Notes under the pieces: model-generated
Told to the model about the DNA's origin: nothing
Seen by the model: only the letters and a program-made list of their open reading frames with translations
Databases searched by the model: none
Translations under genes and position numbers: made by a program
In this document: in pieces, positions 49,172 through 57,768 of the stretch
Layout: every line of letters begins with the position of its first letter
Numbering within the stretch: position 1 is the stretch's first letter
Assembly: GCA_934477125.1 (NCBI GenBank)
Contig: CAKSOL010000002.1
Span: 1 to 64,000 of the forward strand
Length of the DNA: 64,000 nucleotides
Origin: an uncultured Eubacteriales bacterium
GTDB lineage: Bacteria > Bacillota > Clostridia > Oscillospirales > Acutalibacteraceae
Reading direction: 5' to 3'

Positions 49172-50617
49172 ATGCTGTTAAAGGAAGTTATTGATTGCGC
49201 AGATAAGCGGCTGGCGGAGCTTGAAATAACCGGAGTGACCTGCGATTCGCGTGAGGTCAAGACCGGATATGCGTTTGTCTGTATAAACGGAACCGCAAGC
49301 GACGGTCACCTGTTTGCCGCGTCCGCGGTTGAAAAGGGAGCTGCGGTTATAATTGCGGAGCGCGATACCGGAGCGAAAAATCAGATTATCGTAAACGACA
49401 CCCATGCCGCATATTCCGAAATCTGCGCGCGCTGGTTCGGGAATCCGGCAGAATCGCTCCATCTTATAGGCGTTACCGGAACAAACGGAAAAACCTCAAC
49501 AACCTATATGATTAAGAAAATTCTTGAAGCCGCCGGGCATAAGGTCGGACTGATAGGAACCATACAGAATCTTATAGGCGACAGACAGATAGCCGCCCAT
49601 AATACAACTCCGAACGCATACGAGCTTAATTCGCTTTTTGCGCTTATGAAAGCGGAGGGCTGCGATTATGTTATAATGGAGGTATCTTCTCACGCTCTCG
49701 ACCAGCGGCGGGTATACGGATTGGATTTCGATGTTGCCGTTTTCACAAATCTTACTCAGGATCACCTTGATTATCATAAAACAATGGAAAACTATCTTGC
49801 GGCAAAGAAAAAGCTTTTCGGAATGTGTAAAACCGCCGTTATAAATACCGACGATCCGTATGCGGAAAAAATTACCGAGGGTCTCAGCTGCAAAATTGTG
49901 ACCTATTCTACGGGCGATACCTCCGATTACAGCGCAAAGGGTATAAATTACCGCCCTGCAAGCGTTGATTATGAGCTTGTCAGCAACAGCGGCATACGCC
50001 ATATAAGAGTGCATACAGGCGGAAAGTTTACTGTTTATAATTCCCTTGCTGCCGCCGTAACGGCGATTGTGATAGGAATAGACCCGGCAACTGCGGCGTC
50101 CGCACTCGGCTCGCTTGAGGGAGTAAAGGGCAGGGCGGAGTCGGTGCCGTGCGACCTCGGATTTACCGTAATAATAGACTATGCCCATACTCCCGACGGA
50201 CTGAAAAATATTCTTTCAACCTTCAGCGATTGCAAAAAGAACAGACTTATAGTTGTTTTCGGCTGCGGAGGGGACAGGGATAAAACAAAACGTCCGATAA
50301 TGGGCAGCATAGCGGTTCATAACTCCGACCTTGCAATAATAACGAGCGATAACCCCAGAACCGAGGACCCTATGGCGATAATAAACGATATTTTAGAGGG
50401 CGTCGGAGGAACGGGAACGCCGTATAAGGTGATAGAAAACCGCGTAGAGGCTATACGATATGCGATAGCCATAGCCCGGCAGGACGATATAATCGTTCTT
50501 GCCGGAAAGGGACACGAAACATATCAGATACTTAAAACAGGGACAATTCATCTTGACGAACGCGAGGTCGTAGCGAAAGCGTTTGAGGATTTGAAAAACG
50601 GGAGGCTTCATATATGA
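49172..50617 (+). CDS. murE: UDP-MurNAc-L-Ala-D-Glu:meso-DAP ligase
   Basis: MurE (481 residues) adds the third residue to the peptidoglycan stem in the cytoplasm. The ATP loop is VTGTNGKTSTTYMI (about residues 108-121), the Lys-containing HLDYHKTMENYL region follows, and the substrate-selecting motif is DNPRTEDP, the DNPR form that indicates meso-diaminopimelate rather than Lys. VFGCGGDRDKTKRP and the C-terminal GKGHETYQ also match. Start ATG 49172 behind TAGGAG is preferred over an in-frame start at 49124, which overlaps the preceding gene. It overlaps mraY by four bases. No murF follows. Confidence 0.97.
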   Translation: MLLKEVIDCADKRLAELEITGVTCDSREVKTGYAFVCINGTASDGHLFAASAVEKGAAVIIAERDTGAKNQIIVNDTHAAYSEICARWFGNPAESLHLIGVTGTNGKTSTTYMIKKILEAAGHKVGLIGTIQNLIGDRQIAAHNTTPNAYELNSLFALMKAEGCDYVIMEVSSHALDQRRVYGLDFDVAVFTNLTQDHLDYHKTMENYLAAKKKLFGMCKTAVINTDDPYAEKITEGLSCKIVTYSTGDTSDYSAKGINYRPASVDYELVSNSGIRHIRVHTGGKFTVYNSLAAAVTAIVIGIDPATAASALGSLEGVKGRAESVPCDLGFTVIIDYAHTPDGLKNILSTFSDCKKNRLIVVFGCGGDRDKTKRPIMGSIAVHNSDLAIITSDNPRTEDPMAIINDILEGVGGTGTPYKVIENRVEAIRYAIAIARQDDIIVLAGKGHETYQILKTGTIHLDEREVVAKAFEDLKNGRLHI

Positions 50618-51636
50618 ACCGCATAATTCCGATGCTCGCGGCATTTATAGCATTCGGCGTTACGGCGCTGCTCGGATTTGTTGTAATTCCTTTTTTAAAA
50701 AAGCTCCATTTCGGGCAGACTATACTTGACATAGGTCCTAAGTGGCATAAGGGAAAGCAGGGAACTCCGACTATGGGTGGAATAATGATTGCCGCCGGAG
50801 TGCTTTTGTCGCTTGCCTTTTCGGTTACAGCTGCTATGCTTTCCAATGCCGCGCTGAGCGATGAGCTGCGCGACAGATACCGTATGACGTCCCTTGTTGC
50901 CGGAGTGGCTCTTGCGCTGCTGATGGGCGGTATCGGCTTTATAGACGATTATATAAAGGTCGTCAAAAAGCGCAATTTAGGATTGACCGCCCGCCAAAAG
51001 ACCTTTTTGCAGCTGTTGGTTTCCGCCGGATATCTTGCGTCTCTTTTCCTTGCCGGAATGAAAACGACATATATTCCGTTTATCGGCGATATTGAAATCG
51101 ACCGCGGAGCCGGACTGATATTCTGGCCTATTGCGCTTATGTTTATTTACGGCTTTACAAACGCCGTAAACCTTACCGACGGGCTTGACGGTCTTGCATC
51201 CTCTGTAACGCTTGTCGTTGCCTGCGCTATGATGCTTGCCGCCGGCAGACTGAATAACGCCGGAATGAACGTTCTCGCCTCGGCGCTCGGAGGTGCCTGC
51301 GTCGGATTTATATTCTGGAACGCAAAGCCCGCAAGGGTGTTTATGGGCGATACCGGTTCAATGTTCCTCGGCGGAATGGTCGTTGCTCTGTCGTTCGGAA
51401 TAGGCAGACCGATACTGCTGCTTCTTGCCGGCTGCCTTTACTTTATCGAGGCAATCTCGGTTATGCTCCAGGTCGGATATTATAAGCTTACAAAAAAACG
51501 GCTTTTTAAAATGGCGCCGCTCCATCATCATTTTGAGATGTGCGGCTGGTCGGAAGAAAAAATCGTTCTTCTGTTTTCGTTTATCGCGGCAATAGGCTGC
51601 ATACTGGCGCTGCTGCCCGTATATTTTAATTGGTAA
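50614..51636 (+). CDS. mraY: Phospho-MurNAc-pentapeptide-transferase
   Basis: MraY (340 residues, about ten membrane helices) transfers phospho-MurNAc-pentapeptide to undecaprenyl phosphate to make lipid I. Diagnostic segments are KQGTPTMGGIMIAAGVL, FIDDYIKVVKKRNLGLTARQ (DD active site), TNAVNLTDGLDGLASS and VFMGDTGSMFLGG. The His-rich MAPLHHHFEMCGWSEEKIV signature is also present. ATG 50614 overlaps the murE stop (ATGA). It consumes the lipid carrier made by uppS, encoded about 20 kb to the left. Confidence 0.97.
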   Translation: MNRIIPMLAAFIAFGVTALLGFVVIPFLKKLHFGQTILDIGPKWHKGKQGTPTMGGIMIAAGVLLSLAFSVTAAMLSNAALSDELRDRYRMTSLVAGVALALLMGGIGFIDDYIKVVKKRNLGLTARQKTFLQLLVSAGYLASLFLAGMKTTYIPFIGDIEIDRGAGLIFWPIALMFIYGFTNAVNLTDGLDGLASSVTLVVACAMMLAAGRLNNAGMNVLASALGGACVGFIFWNAKPARVFMGDTGSMFLGGMVVALSFGIGRPILLLLAGCLYFIEAISVMLQVGYYKLTKKRLFKMAPLHHHFEMCGWSEEKIVLLFSFIAAIGCILALLPVYFNW

Positions 51637-51696
51637 TTTTCTGTTTTGCGGAAAAACGCCGCAAAACCGCTGTAATGCTTTTGAGGAGGGAAGAGA

Positions 51697-52839
51697 ATGG
51701 CAAAACCGGTGCGCCGCAAGAGATTTTCAGTTCTTCAGGCCGGGAAAATAGATAATATCTTTCTTTCTCTGGTTCTGATAATTTTAACTATCGGTCTTGT
51801 TATGCTTTTCTCCGCAAGCTATGCTTTTTCGTATGCTCAGTACGGCAACAGCTATAAATTTATAATGCGGCAGGGCGCGTTCGGCGTTATCGGCGTCGGG
51901 GTTATGCTCGCAGTTTCAAAAATCGACTATCATATCTGGCGGAAATTCGCATGGATTATATACGGCATTTCAATGCTTATGCTTGTTATCCTGCTTATAT
52001 TGCCGCCTATGCTAAAGGGAAAGGACGTTAAGCGATGGTTCGTTATCGGTCCTATCAACTTCCAGCCGTCCGAAATAGCAAAGTTTGCTATTATACTGCT
52101 GTTTTCTTCCCTTATAGCCGCTAATTACAAGCAAATGAAAAGAATAGGCTTTCTCGCCTTTCTTATAGGTATTCTCGGTATTACCTGCGTCCTCGTCGTT
52201 TTTGAACCTCACCTTTCCGCAACCGTTCTTATTTTTTCAATAGGAATTGTTCTTATGATAGTCGGCGGTCTGCAAATGCGCTGGATTGCTTTGGGCGGAC
52301 TCGGCGGGCTTGGTGCCGGAGCACTGCTTATAGTCAGCGGAGTTATCAACTATGGCTCCGACCGCCTGAAATATTGGCGCGACCCCTGGCTTGACCCTGT
52401 CGACAAGGGCTTTCAGACTATTCAGTCCCTGCTTGCGATAGGCTCGGGCGGAATAATGGGACGCGGTATAGGTCAGTCAAGACAAAAATACCTTTGGCTG
52501 CCGGAACCGCATAACGACTTTATATTTGCAATAGTATGCGAGGAGCTGGGACTTGTCGGCGCAATGGTGGTTGTTCTGCTGTTCGCGCTGCTTGTTTGGC
52601 GTGGATTTACGATTGCCATGCGCGCGCCGGATAAATTCGGCTCGCTGCTTGCGATAGGTCTTACTTTTCAGGTAGGACTTCAGGCAATGCTCAATATATT
52701 CGTTGTTACCAACACCATACCGAATACCGGAATAAGCCTGCCCTTCTTCAGCTACGGCGGAACCTCGCTCGTTCTGCTGCTTGCGGAAATGGGTATCGTT
52801 CTTTCGGTTTCCCGCGGTTCAAATATTGATAAGTCTTAG
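51697..52839 (+). CDS. ftsW: Septal peptidoglycan polymerase FtsW
   Basis: FtsW (380 residues, SEDS family, about ten membrane helices) polymerises lipid II glycan strands at the septum with its cognate class B PBP. Conserved segments are LVMLFSASYAFSYAQYG, KGKDVKRWFVIGPINFQPSE (with the key Arg/Pro/Glu residues), LQQ-like GLQMRWIA, YWRDPWLDPVDKGFQTIQSL, FIFAIVCEELG and LPFFSYGGTSLV. ATG 51697 follows GAGGAGGGAAG. A 261-bp inverted-repeat element begins exactly at its stop codon. Confidence 0.95.
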   Translation: MAKPVRRKRFSVLQAGKIDNIFLSLVLIILTIGLVMLFSASYAFSYAQYGNSYKFIMRQGAFGVIGVGVMLAVSKIDYHIWRKFAWIIYGISMLMLVILLILPPMLKGKDVKRWFVIGPINFQPSEIAKFAIILLFSSLIAANYKQMKRIGFLAFLIGILGITCVLVVFEPHLSATVLIFSIGIVLMIVGGLQMRWIALGGLGGLGAGALLIVSGVINYGSDRLKYWRDPWLDPVDKGFQTIQSLLAIGSGGIMGRGIGQSRQKYLWLPEPHNDFIFAIVCEELGLVGAMVVVLLFALLVWRGFTIAMRAPDKFGSLLAIGLTFQVGLQAMLNIFVVTNTIPNTGISLPFFSYGGTSLVLLLAEMGIVLSVSRGSNIDKS

Positions 52840-53099
52840 GCTGACAAGTCCGAACTCGCCTAAAACGGCTTAATTTCGGCGCTTTTCGGCTTGTCGTCAC
52901 CCGCAGGCGTTAGCCTTGCGGCTTCCTCCGCACCAAAAATCACTCAAAATTCAGCTCGTTTTAGGTCGCAGAATTTTAAAGAGGCGGATTTTTGTCTGTG
53001 CGAGGCACAAAACGCAGTAAATCCTAACGGATTTACGAGTATTTTAACAATGCAAAGGCGAAGATCCGTCCTTTAAAATCGGGTTCGGATTTGTCGGCT
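52839..53099. mobile_element. MITE-like element with terminal inverted repeats
   Basis: A 261-base non-coding insert in the ftsW-murG gap. Its left end GGCTGACAAGTCCGAAC (52839 onward) is an imperfect inverted copy of the right end GTTCGGATTTGTCGGCT (to 53099), about 85 percent matched over 20 bases. Inside are two hairpins: CCGCAGGC (52901-52908) with GCCTTGCGG (52913-52921), and GTAAATCC (53017-53024) with GGATTTAC (53029-53036). A chance ORF (52891-53076) is not a gene. No transposase is present; a clear target-site duplication was not found. A structured RNA is an alternative. Confidence 0.55.
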
Positions 53100-53119
53100 T
53101 TGCTTAAAGGAGAAAAAAT

Positions 53120-54223
53120 ATGCATATTCTGTTTGCAGGGGGCGGAACCGCCGGTCATATAAATCCGGCGCTCGCGATTGCGGGCTTTATAAAGGAACGC
53201 CATCCGGACGCTCGTATAAGCTATATCGGAACTGCCGAAAAGCTTGAGGCGCGGCTTGTTCCCGAAAAGGGCTATGAATTTTATACGATAGATGTCGCCG
53301 GCTTTCAGAGAAAGCTGAGCGTTAAGAATATCTGCCGAAACATCGCTGCGGCGGGAAAGGCGGTTTCGTCCTCCGTCAAGGCGCGCAGATTGCTTAAAAA
53401 GCTGAAACCCGATGTTGTTGTAGGAACGGGCGGATATGTAAGCGGACCGGTCGTAAGAGAAGCTCAGAAGCTCGGAATAAAAACCGCCATTCACGAACAG
53501 AATGCTTATCCGGGTGTGACAACCAAAATGCTGGCTCCTAAAGCGGATGCCGTTATGCTTGCGATGCCGCAGGCTGAAAAGTATCTTAAATTGAACTCAA
53601 AGCCTTTAATAACCGGAAATCCGGTCAGGGGAGAGCTGCTTAGGGTTGACCGCTCGCAGGCGAGAAAAAAGCTCGGTCTTGATTCACGTCCGCTTATTCT
53701 CTCATTCGGCGGCTCTTTGGGAGCAAGACCTATAAACGAGGCGGTAACGGGTCTTATCCGCAAATATAACGGCAGCGGAAAATTTCATCTGATACACGGA
53801 ACCGGCAAAGCAGGCTACGCGGCAATGACCTCTGCGCTTTCGGATATAAAGCTGTGTTCCGACTTTGAACTGAGGGAATACATAAATGATATGGACGTAT
53901 GTATGGCGGCGGCGGACCTTGTTATTTGCCGTGCCGGCGCTATAACGCTGAGTGAGCTTGAAGCCTGCGGAAAGCCGTCCGTCCTTATTCCGTCGCCTTA
54001 TGTCGCTGAGAATCATCAGTATCATAACGCCATGACCCTGAAACGCGCGGGCTGCGCCGAGGTAATAGAGGGAAAAAATCTTTCTTCAGACAGTTTAATT
54101 TCCGAGGTCGAAAAATTGCTTTCATCCCCGGAAACACTTGAAAAAATGGCTGATAATGCCCGTAAAAACTCAATTTCCGACGCCGGAGAGCGTATTTATA
54201 AGGTTATAATGGGTCTGATGTAA
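53120..54223 (+). CDS. murG: UDP-GlcNAc:lipid I GlcNAc transferase
   Basis: MurG (367 residues, GT28) adds GlcNAc to lipid I, producing lipid II on the inner leaflet. Motifs: ILFAGGGTAGHINPALAIAG (glycine-rich loop, residues 3-22), DVVVGTGGYVSGPVV, TAIHEQNAYPGVTTK, ITGNPVR and ILSFGGSLGARPINEAV. The UDP-GlcNAc site is DLVICRAGAITLSELEACGK with the following PSVLIPSPYVAENHQYHN stretch. ATG 53120 follows AAAGGAGAAAA. It is separated from ftsW only by the inverted-repeat element and starts 20 bases after that element ends. Confidence 0.97.
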   Translation: MHILFAGGGTAGHINPALAIAGFIKERHPDARISYIGTAEKLEARLVPEKGYEFYTIDVAGFQRKLSVKNICRNIAAAGKAVSSSVKARRLLKKLKPDVVVGTGGYVSGPVVREAQKLGIKTAIHEQNAYPGVTTKMLAPKADAVMLAMPQAEKYLKLNSKPLITGNPVRGELLRVDRSQARKKLGLDSRPLILSFGGSLGARPINEAVTGLIRKYNGSGKFHLIHGTGKAGYAAMTSALSDIKLCSDFELREYINDMDVCMAAADLVICRAGAITLSELEACGKPSVLIPSPYVAENHQYHNAMTLKRAGCAEVIEGKNLSSDSLISEVEKLLSSPETLEKMADNARKNSISDAGERIYKVIMGLM

Positions 54224-54318
54224 TCCGTCAGCAGCCGTAATTTCACAATTTGTTCACAGTAGCACTTTCCCGATATCTGCATAGTATGTTGCATAGTCAA
54301 CTTGCGGGAGGGTGCGCT

Positions 54319-55581
54319 ATGGAGCTGGTTGTTAAAGGCGGAAAAAGACTTGAGGGTGTAACTGAGGTTCAGGGTGCGAAAAACAGCGTTCTGCCGGTTC
54401 TTGCGGCTTGTATTCTCTGCGACGGCGTTTGCACGGTACATAATTGTCCCGATATAGCGGATGTTTCAACCGCTCTCAGAATACTTTCCGCGCTCGGCTG
54501 TAAATGCAGCTTTGAACATGGTACGGTACGGTGCGACTCAAGCGGTATAGCCTGCTGTGAAATACCGGATGAGCTTATGCGCGAAATGCGCTCATCGGTT
54601 GTGTTTTTGGGAGCGATACTCAGCCGCTGCAAAAGAGCGGTTATCAGCAGTCCAGGCGGCTGCGAATTGGGTCCGCGTCCGATAGACCTTCATATTTCCG
54701 CTTTGAAAACACTCGGCGCCGAGATAACGGAGGACCACGGATTTCTTTACTGCGATGCCCCGAACGGCTTGCGCGGAGCGCAGATTCATCTCTCGTTTCC
54801 GAGCGTAGGAGCAACCGAAAATATTATTCTCGCCGCAGTATGCGCGAGCGGTAAAACCGTTATTCATAACGCTGCCCGCGAACCGGAAATAAGCGACCTT
54901 GCCGATTTCCTTAACCGCGCCGGAGCAAGGATAACGGGCTGCGGCTCGGATACGGTCGAAATAATCGGCGTTAAAAAGCTGTCCGGCGCGGAGCATACCA
55001 TAATACCCGACAGAATAGTTGCCGCTACCTATCTTTGCGCCGCTGCCGCAACTGGCGGAGAAATAACCCTGAACGGCGTTATGCCGGCGCATATGATTCC
55101 GGTGCTTTCGGTGCTGAGAGAGGCGGGCTGTGAAATAGAAACCAGAGGCAGAGCGCTCAGCCTTAGCGCGCCCGAACGCCTGAAAAGAGTACCTACCGTG
55201 CGGACGCTTGTCCATCCCGGTTTCCCGACGGATGCCGGACCCTGCGTTATTGCCATGCTTTCCCGCGCCGAGGGAACATCGGTGTTTGTTGAGAATATAT
55301 TTGAAAACCGCTACCGCTATATTGATGAGCTTAACCGTTTCGGCGCTCATATAAAAACCGAAGGACGGGTCGCCGTTATAGAGGGGGTCGAACGGCTTGC
55401 CGGAGCCGGCTGCTCCTGTACCGACCTGCGCGGCGGCGCGGCGCTCGTTGTTGCCGCACTTTCGGCTGAGGGAGAAAGCCATATAGGCAGTATTTCGCAT
55501 ATACTCCGCGGCTATGACGATATCGCGGGAGTTTTAAGCTCACTCGGAGCGGATATATATTGCAGAGGAGAAGAAGCTTGA
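54319..55581 (+). CDS. murA: UDP-GlcNAc 1-carboxyvinyltransferase
   Basis: MurA (420 residues) transfers enolpyruvate from PEP to UDP-GlcNAc, first committed step of peptidoglycan synthesis and target of fosfomycin. Catalytic Cys115 is present in SPGGCELGPRPIDLHI, so fosfomycin sensitivity is expected at this residue. QGAKNSVLPVLAA (residue about 17-29) and the ENRYRYIDELNRFGA segment near 320 also fit. ATG 54319 behind GCGGGAGGG is chosen over an in-frame extension to 54250. murA inside the dcw cluster in place of murB/murC is known in several Clostridia. Its stop overlaps the ftsQ start. Confidence 0.96.
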   Translation: MELVVKGGKRLEGVTEVQGAKNSVLPVLAACILCDGVCTVHNCPDIADVSTALRILSALGCKCSFEHGTVRCDSSGIACCEIPDELMREMRSSVVFLGAILSRCKRAVISSPGGCELGPRPIDLHISALKTLGAEITEDHGFLYCDAPNGLRGAQIHLSFPSVGATENIILAAVCASGKTVIHNAAREPEISDLADFLNRAGARITGCGSDTVEIIGVKKLSGAEHTIIPDRIVAATYLCAAAATGGEITLNGVMPAHMIPVLSVLREAGCEIETRGRALSLSAPERLKRVPTVRTLVHPGFPTDAGPCVIAMLSRAEGTSVFVENIFENRYRYIDELNRFGAHIKTEGRVAVIEGVERLAGAGCSCTDLRGGAALVVAALSAEGESHIGSISHILRGYDDIAGVLSSLGADIYCRGEEA

Positions 55582-56399
55582 AAAAGGCAAAGGATGAATT
55601 TGAAAGAAAACGCGCTTTGCGCAGGAAAAAAATACGGCGGCGCCGCCTGATAATAGGATTTTTTACGTTTATGATTTTCTCGGCGGCTGTTTTTGCCGTT
55701 TTGTCGGTAACCGTTCTTTTCCCGGTTAAAACGGTTAATGCCGGAGGTAAAACCCGTTATTCCGCCGAGGAAATAATAAAGGCGAGCGGACTTTCCGAGA
55801 AGAATAATATTTTTACCTTTTCGAGCGAAAAAACAGCCGAAAAAATAAGAAAAAAACTGCCGTATGCCGGAGAAATAGCCGTGACACGCAAGCTTCCCGA
55901 TACGGTTGACATAAAAATCAAAACCGAGCTCAGCGAGTTTGCGTATATTCATCAAAACGGCGGCTATTATGCCGTCAGCAGCGATTTTAAGGTTCTGAAT
56001 TTTTATGCCGAACGTCCCGAACGGCTTTTTGCGATTAACTGCTCAGGTGTCGGCTGCGAGGTCGGAGAAAATGTTGATTTCTCAAAATGTAAAAACGACG
56101 ATTCTCTTAAAAGCCTCATAAACGAGCTTGCCGCTAATGAAATTCAGATAAACGCCGTAAATTCCGCAGACAGCGGAGTTTTATCCGCCGTCGTATGCGG
56201 ACGGTTCAAGGTGAATTTCGGAACGGCGGTTGATATTCGGGGAAAGGCGGCTCACCTTGCCGGAATGATTAAGGCAATCGAGCCGGATAAAACCGGAAGA
56301 ATAGACCTAAGTATGTGGAACAGCAGCGCAAGCGAGGGAACCTTTATTGCCGGAGCGATTGATTTGAATTCCGAAATTGAACCGAATACCGCCGGATAA
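55578..56399 (+). CDS. ftsQ: Cell division protein FtsQ/DivIB
   Basis: This 273-residue bitopic protein has a strongly basic cytoplasmic start (residues 1-25), one membrane helix (about 27-50) and an extracytoplasmic POTRA domain beginning FPVKTVNAGGKTRYSAEEII at about 52. The beta domain that follows contains KLPDTVDIKIKTELSEFAYI, characteristic of FtsQ/DivIB. It recruits FtsL/FtsB and regulates septal synthesis. TTG 55578 is used in a TTGA overlap with murA, behind AGAGGAGAAG; an extension to 55560 lacks a ribosome site. A promoter for ftsZ lies after it. Confidence 0.92.
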   Translation: MKKAKDEFERKRALRRKKIRRRRLIIGFFTFMIFSAAVFAVLSVTVLFPVKTVNAGGKTRYSAEEIIKASGLSEKNNIFTFSSEKTAEKIRKKLPYAGEIAVTRKLPDTVDIKIKTELSEFAYIHQNGGYYAVSSDFKVLNFYAERPERLFAINCSGVGCEVGENVDFSKCKNDDSLKSLINELAANEIQINAVNSADSGVLSAVVCGRFKVNFGTAVDIRGKAAHLAGMIKAIEPDKTGRIDLSMWNSSASEGTFIAGAIDLNSEIEPNTAG

Positions 56400-56451
56400 A
56401 AGGGTAAAAATAAATTTTTTCGGAATTTTTTCCGGAATTGAAAGAAAAGTG

Positions 56452-56480
56452 TTGAAATTTCAAAACAAGTATGGTAATAT
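56452..56480 (+). promoter_or_regulatory. Sigma-A promoter of ftsZ
   Basis: TTGAAA (56452-56457), a 17-base spacer and TAATAT (56475-56480), 55 bases before the ftsZ ATG. It gives ftsZ expression independent of the cluster promoter. Confidence 0.65.
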
Positions 56481-56534
56481 CATAATATATGTTTGTATCT
56501 GTATCGATTTTATATAAAGACGGAGGAATTTAAA

Positions 56535-57599
56535 ATGCCATTTGATGTTGCAGAAGAAATGGAAAATGTTGTTCAGATTAAGGTTGTCGGAGTAGGCGGC
56601 GGCGGCGGAAACGCTGTCAACCGTATGGTTGCCGCCGGTGTCCGGGGCGTTGAATTTGTTGCTGTTAATACGGACAAGGCTGCTCTTTTCCTTTCAAAGG
56701 CAAGCCAGAAAATTCAGATAGGCGAGAAAACAACTGCCGGTATGGGAGCAGGCGGAAAGCCTGAAAACGGCAGAAACGCCGCCGAGGAATCAAGAGACGA
56801 GATAATTGCCGCTATCCGCAGCGCGGATATGATATTCATAACAGCGGGTATGGGCGGAGGAACCGGAACCGGAGCTGCGCCTGTTGTCGCTTCCATAGCT
56901 AAGGAGCTTGGTATACTTACCGTCGGTATCGTAACAAAGCCGTTCGGATTTGAGGGTAAAAAGCGTATGGCTCAGGCTGAGGCAGGTATTGCCGCTCTGC
57001 GCGAGCAGGTTGACAGCCTTGTTGTTATCCCCAACGAGCGTCTCAAGTTCGTCTCCGAGGAGAAGATAACCTTCAAGAATGCTTTTGATATTGCCGATGA
57101 TGTTCTGCGTCAGGGCGTTCAGAGCATTTCCGAGCTTATAAATGTTACCGCGCTTGTCAACCTCGACTTTGCGGACGTTAAGTCCATTATGATGGATGCC
57201 GGATATGCTCATATGGGCGTCGGTGTTGCAACAGGCCGCGATAAGGCGGAGCAGGCAGCCCGTAAGGCTATCAACAGCCCGCTTATCGAAACCTCTATGG
57301 AAAATGCGCGCGGAGTTATTATCAGCATAACAGGCTCCGAGGATATCGGTCTTGAGGAGGTTGAGCTTGCTTCCTCGATTATCTCCGAAATGGCTCACCC
57401 GGATGCAACTATTATCTGGGGCGCTCAGCTTGATGAATCTTTGGAGGACACTATCCGCGTAACCGTTGTCGCTACCGGACTCGGCGACGACCGCAAGGAA
57501 GAAAAGAAGGACGATGCTTTGGCGGGAATTATCAACAGCGTCAGCAATGATGATGACAGCGAGCTTGATACCGTTATGAGCTTCTTCAAAAAGGATTGA
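56535..57599 (+). CDS. ftsZ: Cell division protein FtsZ
   Basis: FtsZ (354 residues) is the tubulin-like GTPase that forms the Z ring. It has VVGVGGGGGNAVNRM (residues 17-31), the tubulin signature GGGTGTGAAPVVASIAK (about 107-123), the T7 loop NLDFADVKSIM, and the C-terminal domain ending at about 315. The linker is short (about 25 residues), and the tail ELDTVMSFFKKD is a divergent version of the usual D-x-P-x-F-L conserved peptide. Start ATG 56535 follows CGGAGGA. It ends the dcw cluster and is followed by a strong terminator. No ftsA is seen. Confidence 0.97.
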   Translation: MPFDVAEEMENVVQIKVVGVGGGGGNAVNRMVAAGVRGVEFVAVNTDKAALFLSKASQKIQIGEKTTAGMGAGGKPENGRNAAEESRDEIIAAIRSADMIFITAGMGGGTGTGAAPVVASIAKELGILTVGIVTKPFGFEGKKRMAQAEAGIAALREQVDSLVVIPNERLKFVSEEKITFKNAFDIADDVLRQGVQSISELINVTALVNLDFADVKSIMMDAGYAHMGVGVATGRDKAEQAARKAINSPLIETSMENARGVIISITGSEDIGLEEVELASSIISEMAHPDATIIWGAQLDESLEDTIRVTVVATGLGDDRKEEKKDDALAGIINSVSNDDDSELDTVMSFFKKD

Positions 57600-57625
57600 T
57601 AAGCCTTTTTAAGGTCAAAAATATT

Positions 57626-57657
57626 CGGGACTGCCGATTTGCCGGCAGTCCCGTTTT
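57626..57657 (+). terminator. Terminator of ftsZ
   Basis: Perfect 11-base stem CGGGACTGCCG (57626-57636) / CGGCAGTCCCG (57643-57653) followed by TTTTG. Confidence 0.85.
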
Positions 57658-57698
57658 GCTTGCTGTGACCCAATTTATCGCTGCCGCCCTATAAAATC

Positions 57699-57727
57699 TT
57701 GACAATCGGGTTTAACAGCGGTAAAAT
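57699..57727 (+). promoter_or_regulatory. Sigma-A promoter of the LiaF-like gene
   Basis: TTGACA (57699-57704), a 17-base spacer and TAAAAT (57722-57727), 42 bases before the ATG at 57769. No LiaR-type operator was recognised. Confidence 0.7.
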
Positions 57728-57768
57728 ATGTAAAGCTTACGGATTTCGGAAAGGAAACGGATACGATT

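Noticed and set aside
52891..53076. 61-codon frame inside the ftsW-murG element
   Set aside because: It has no ribosome site, its composition is biased, and it is contained in an inverted-repeat element; treated as chance.
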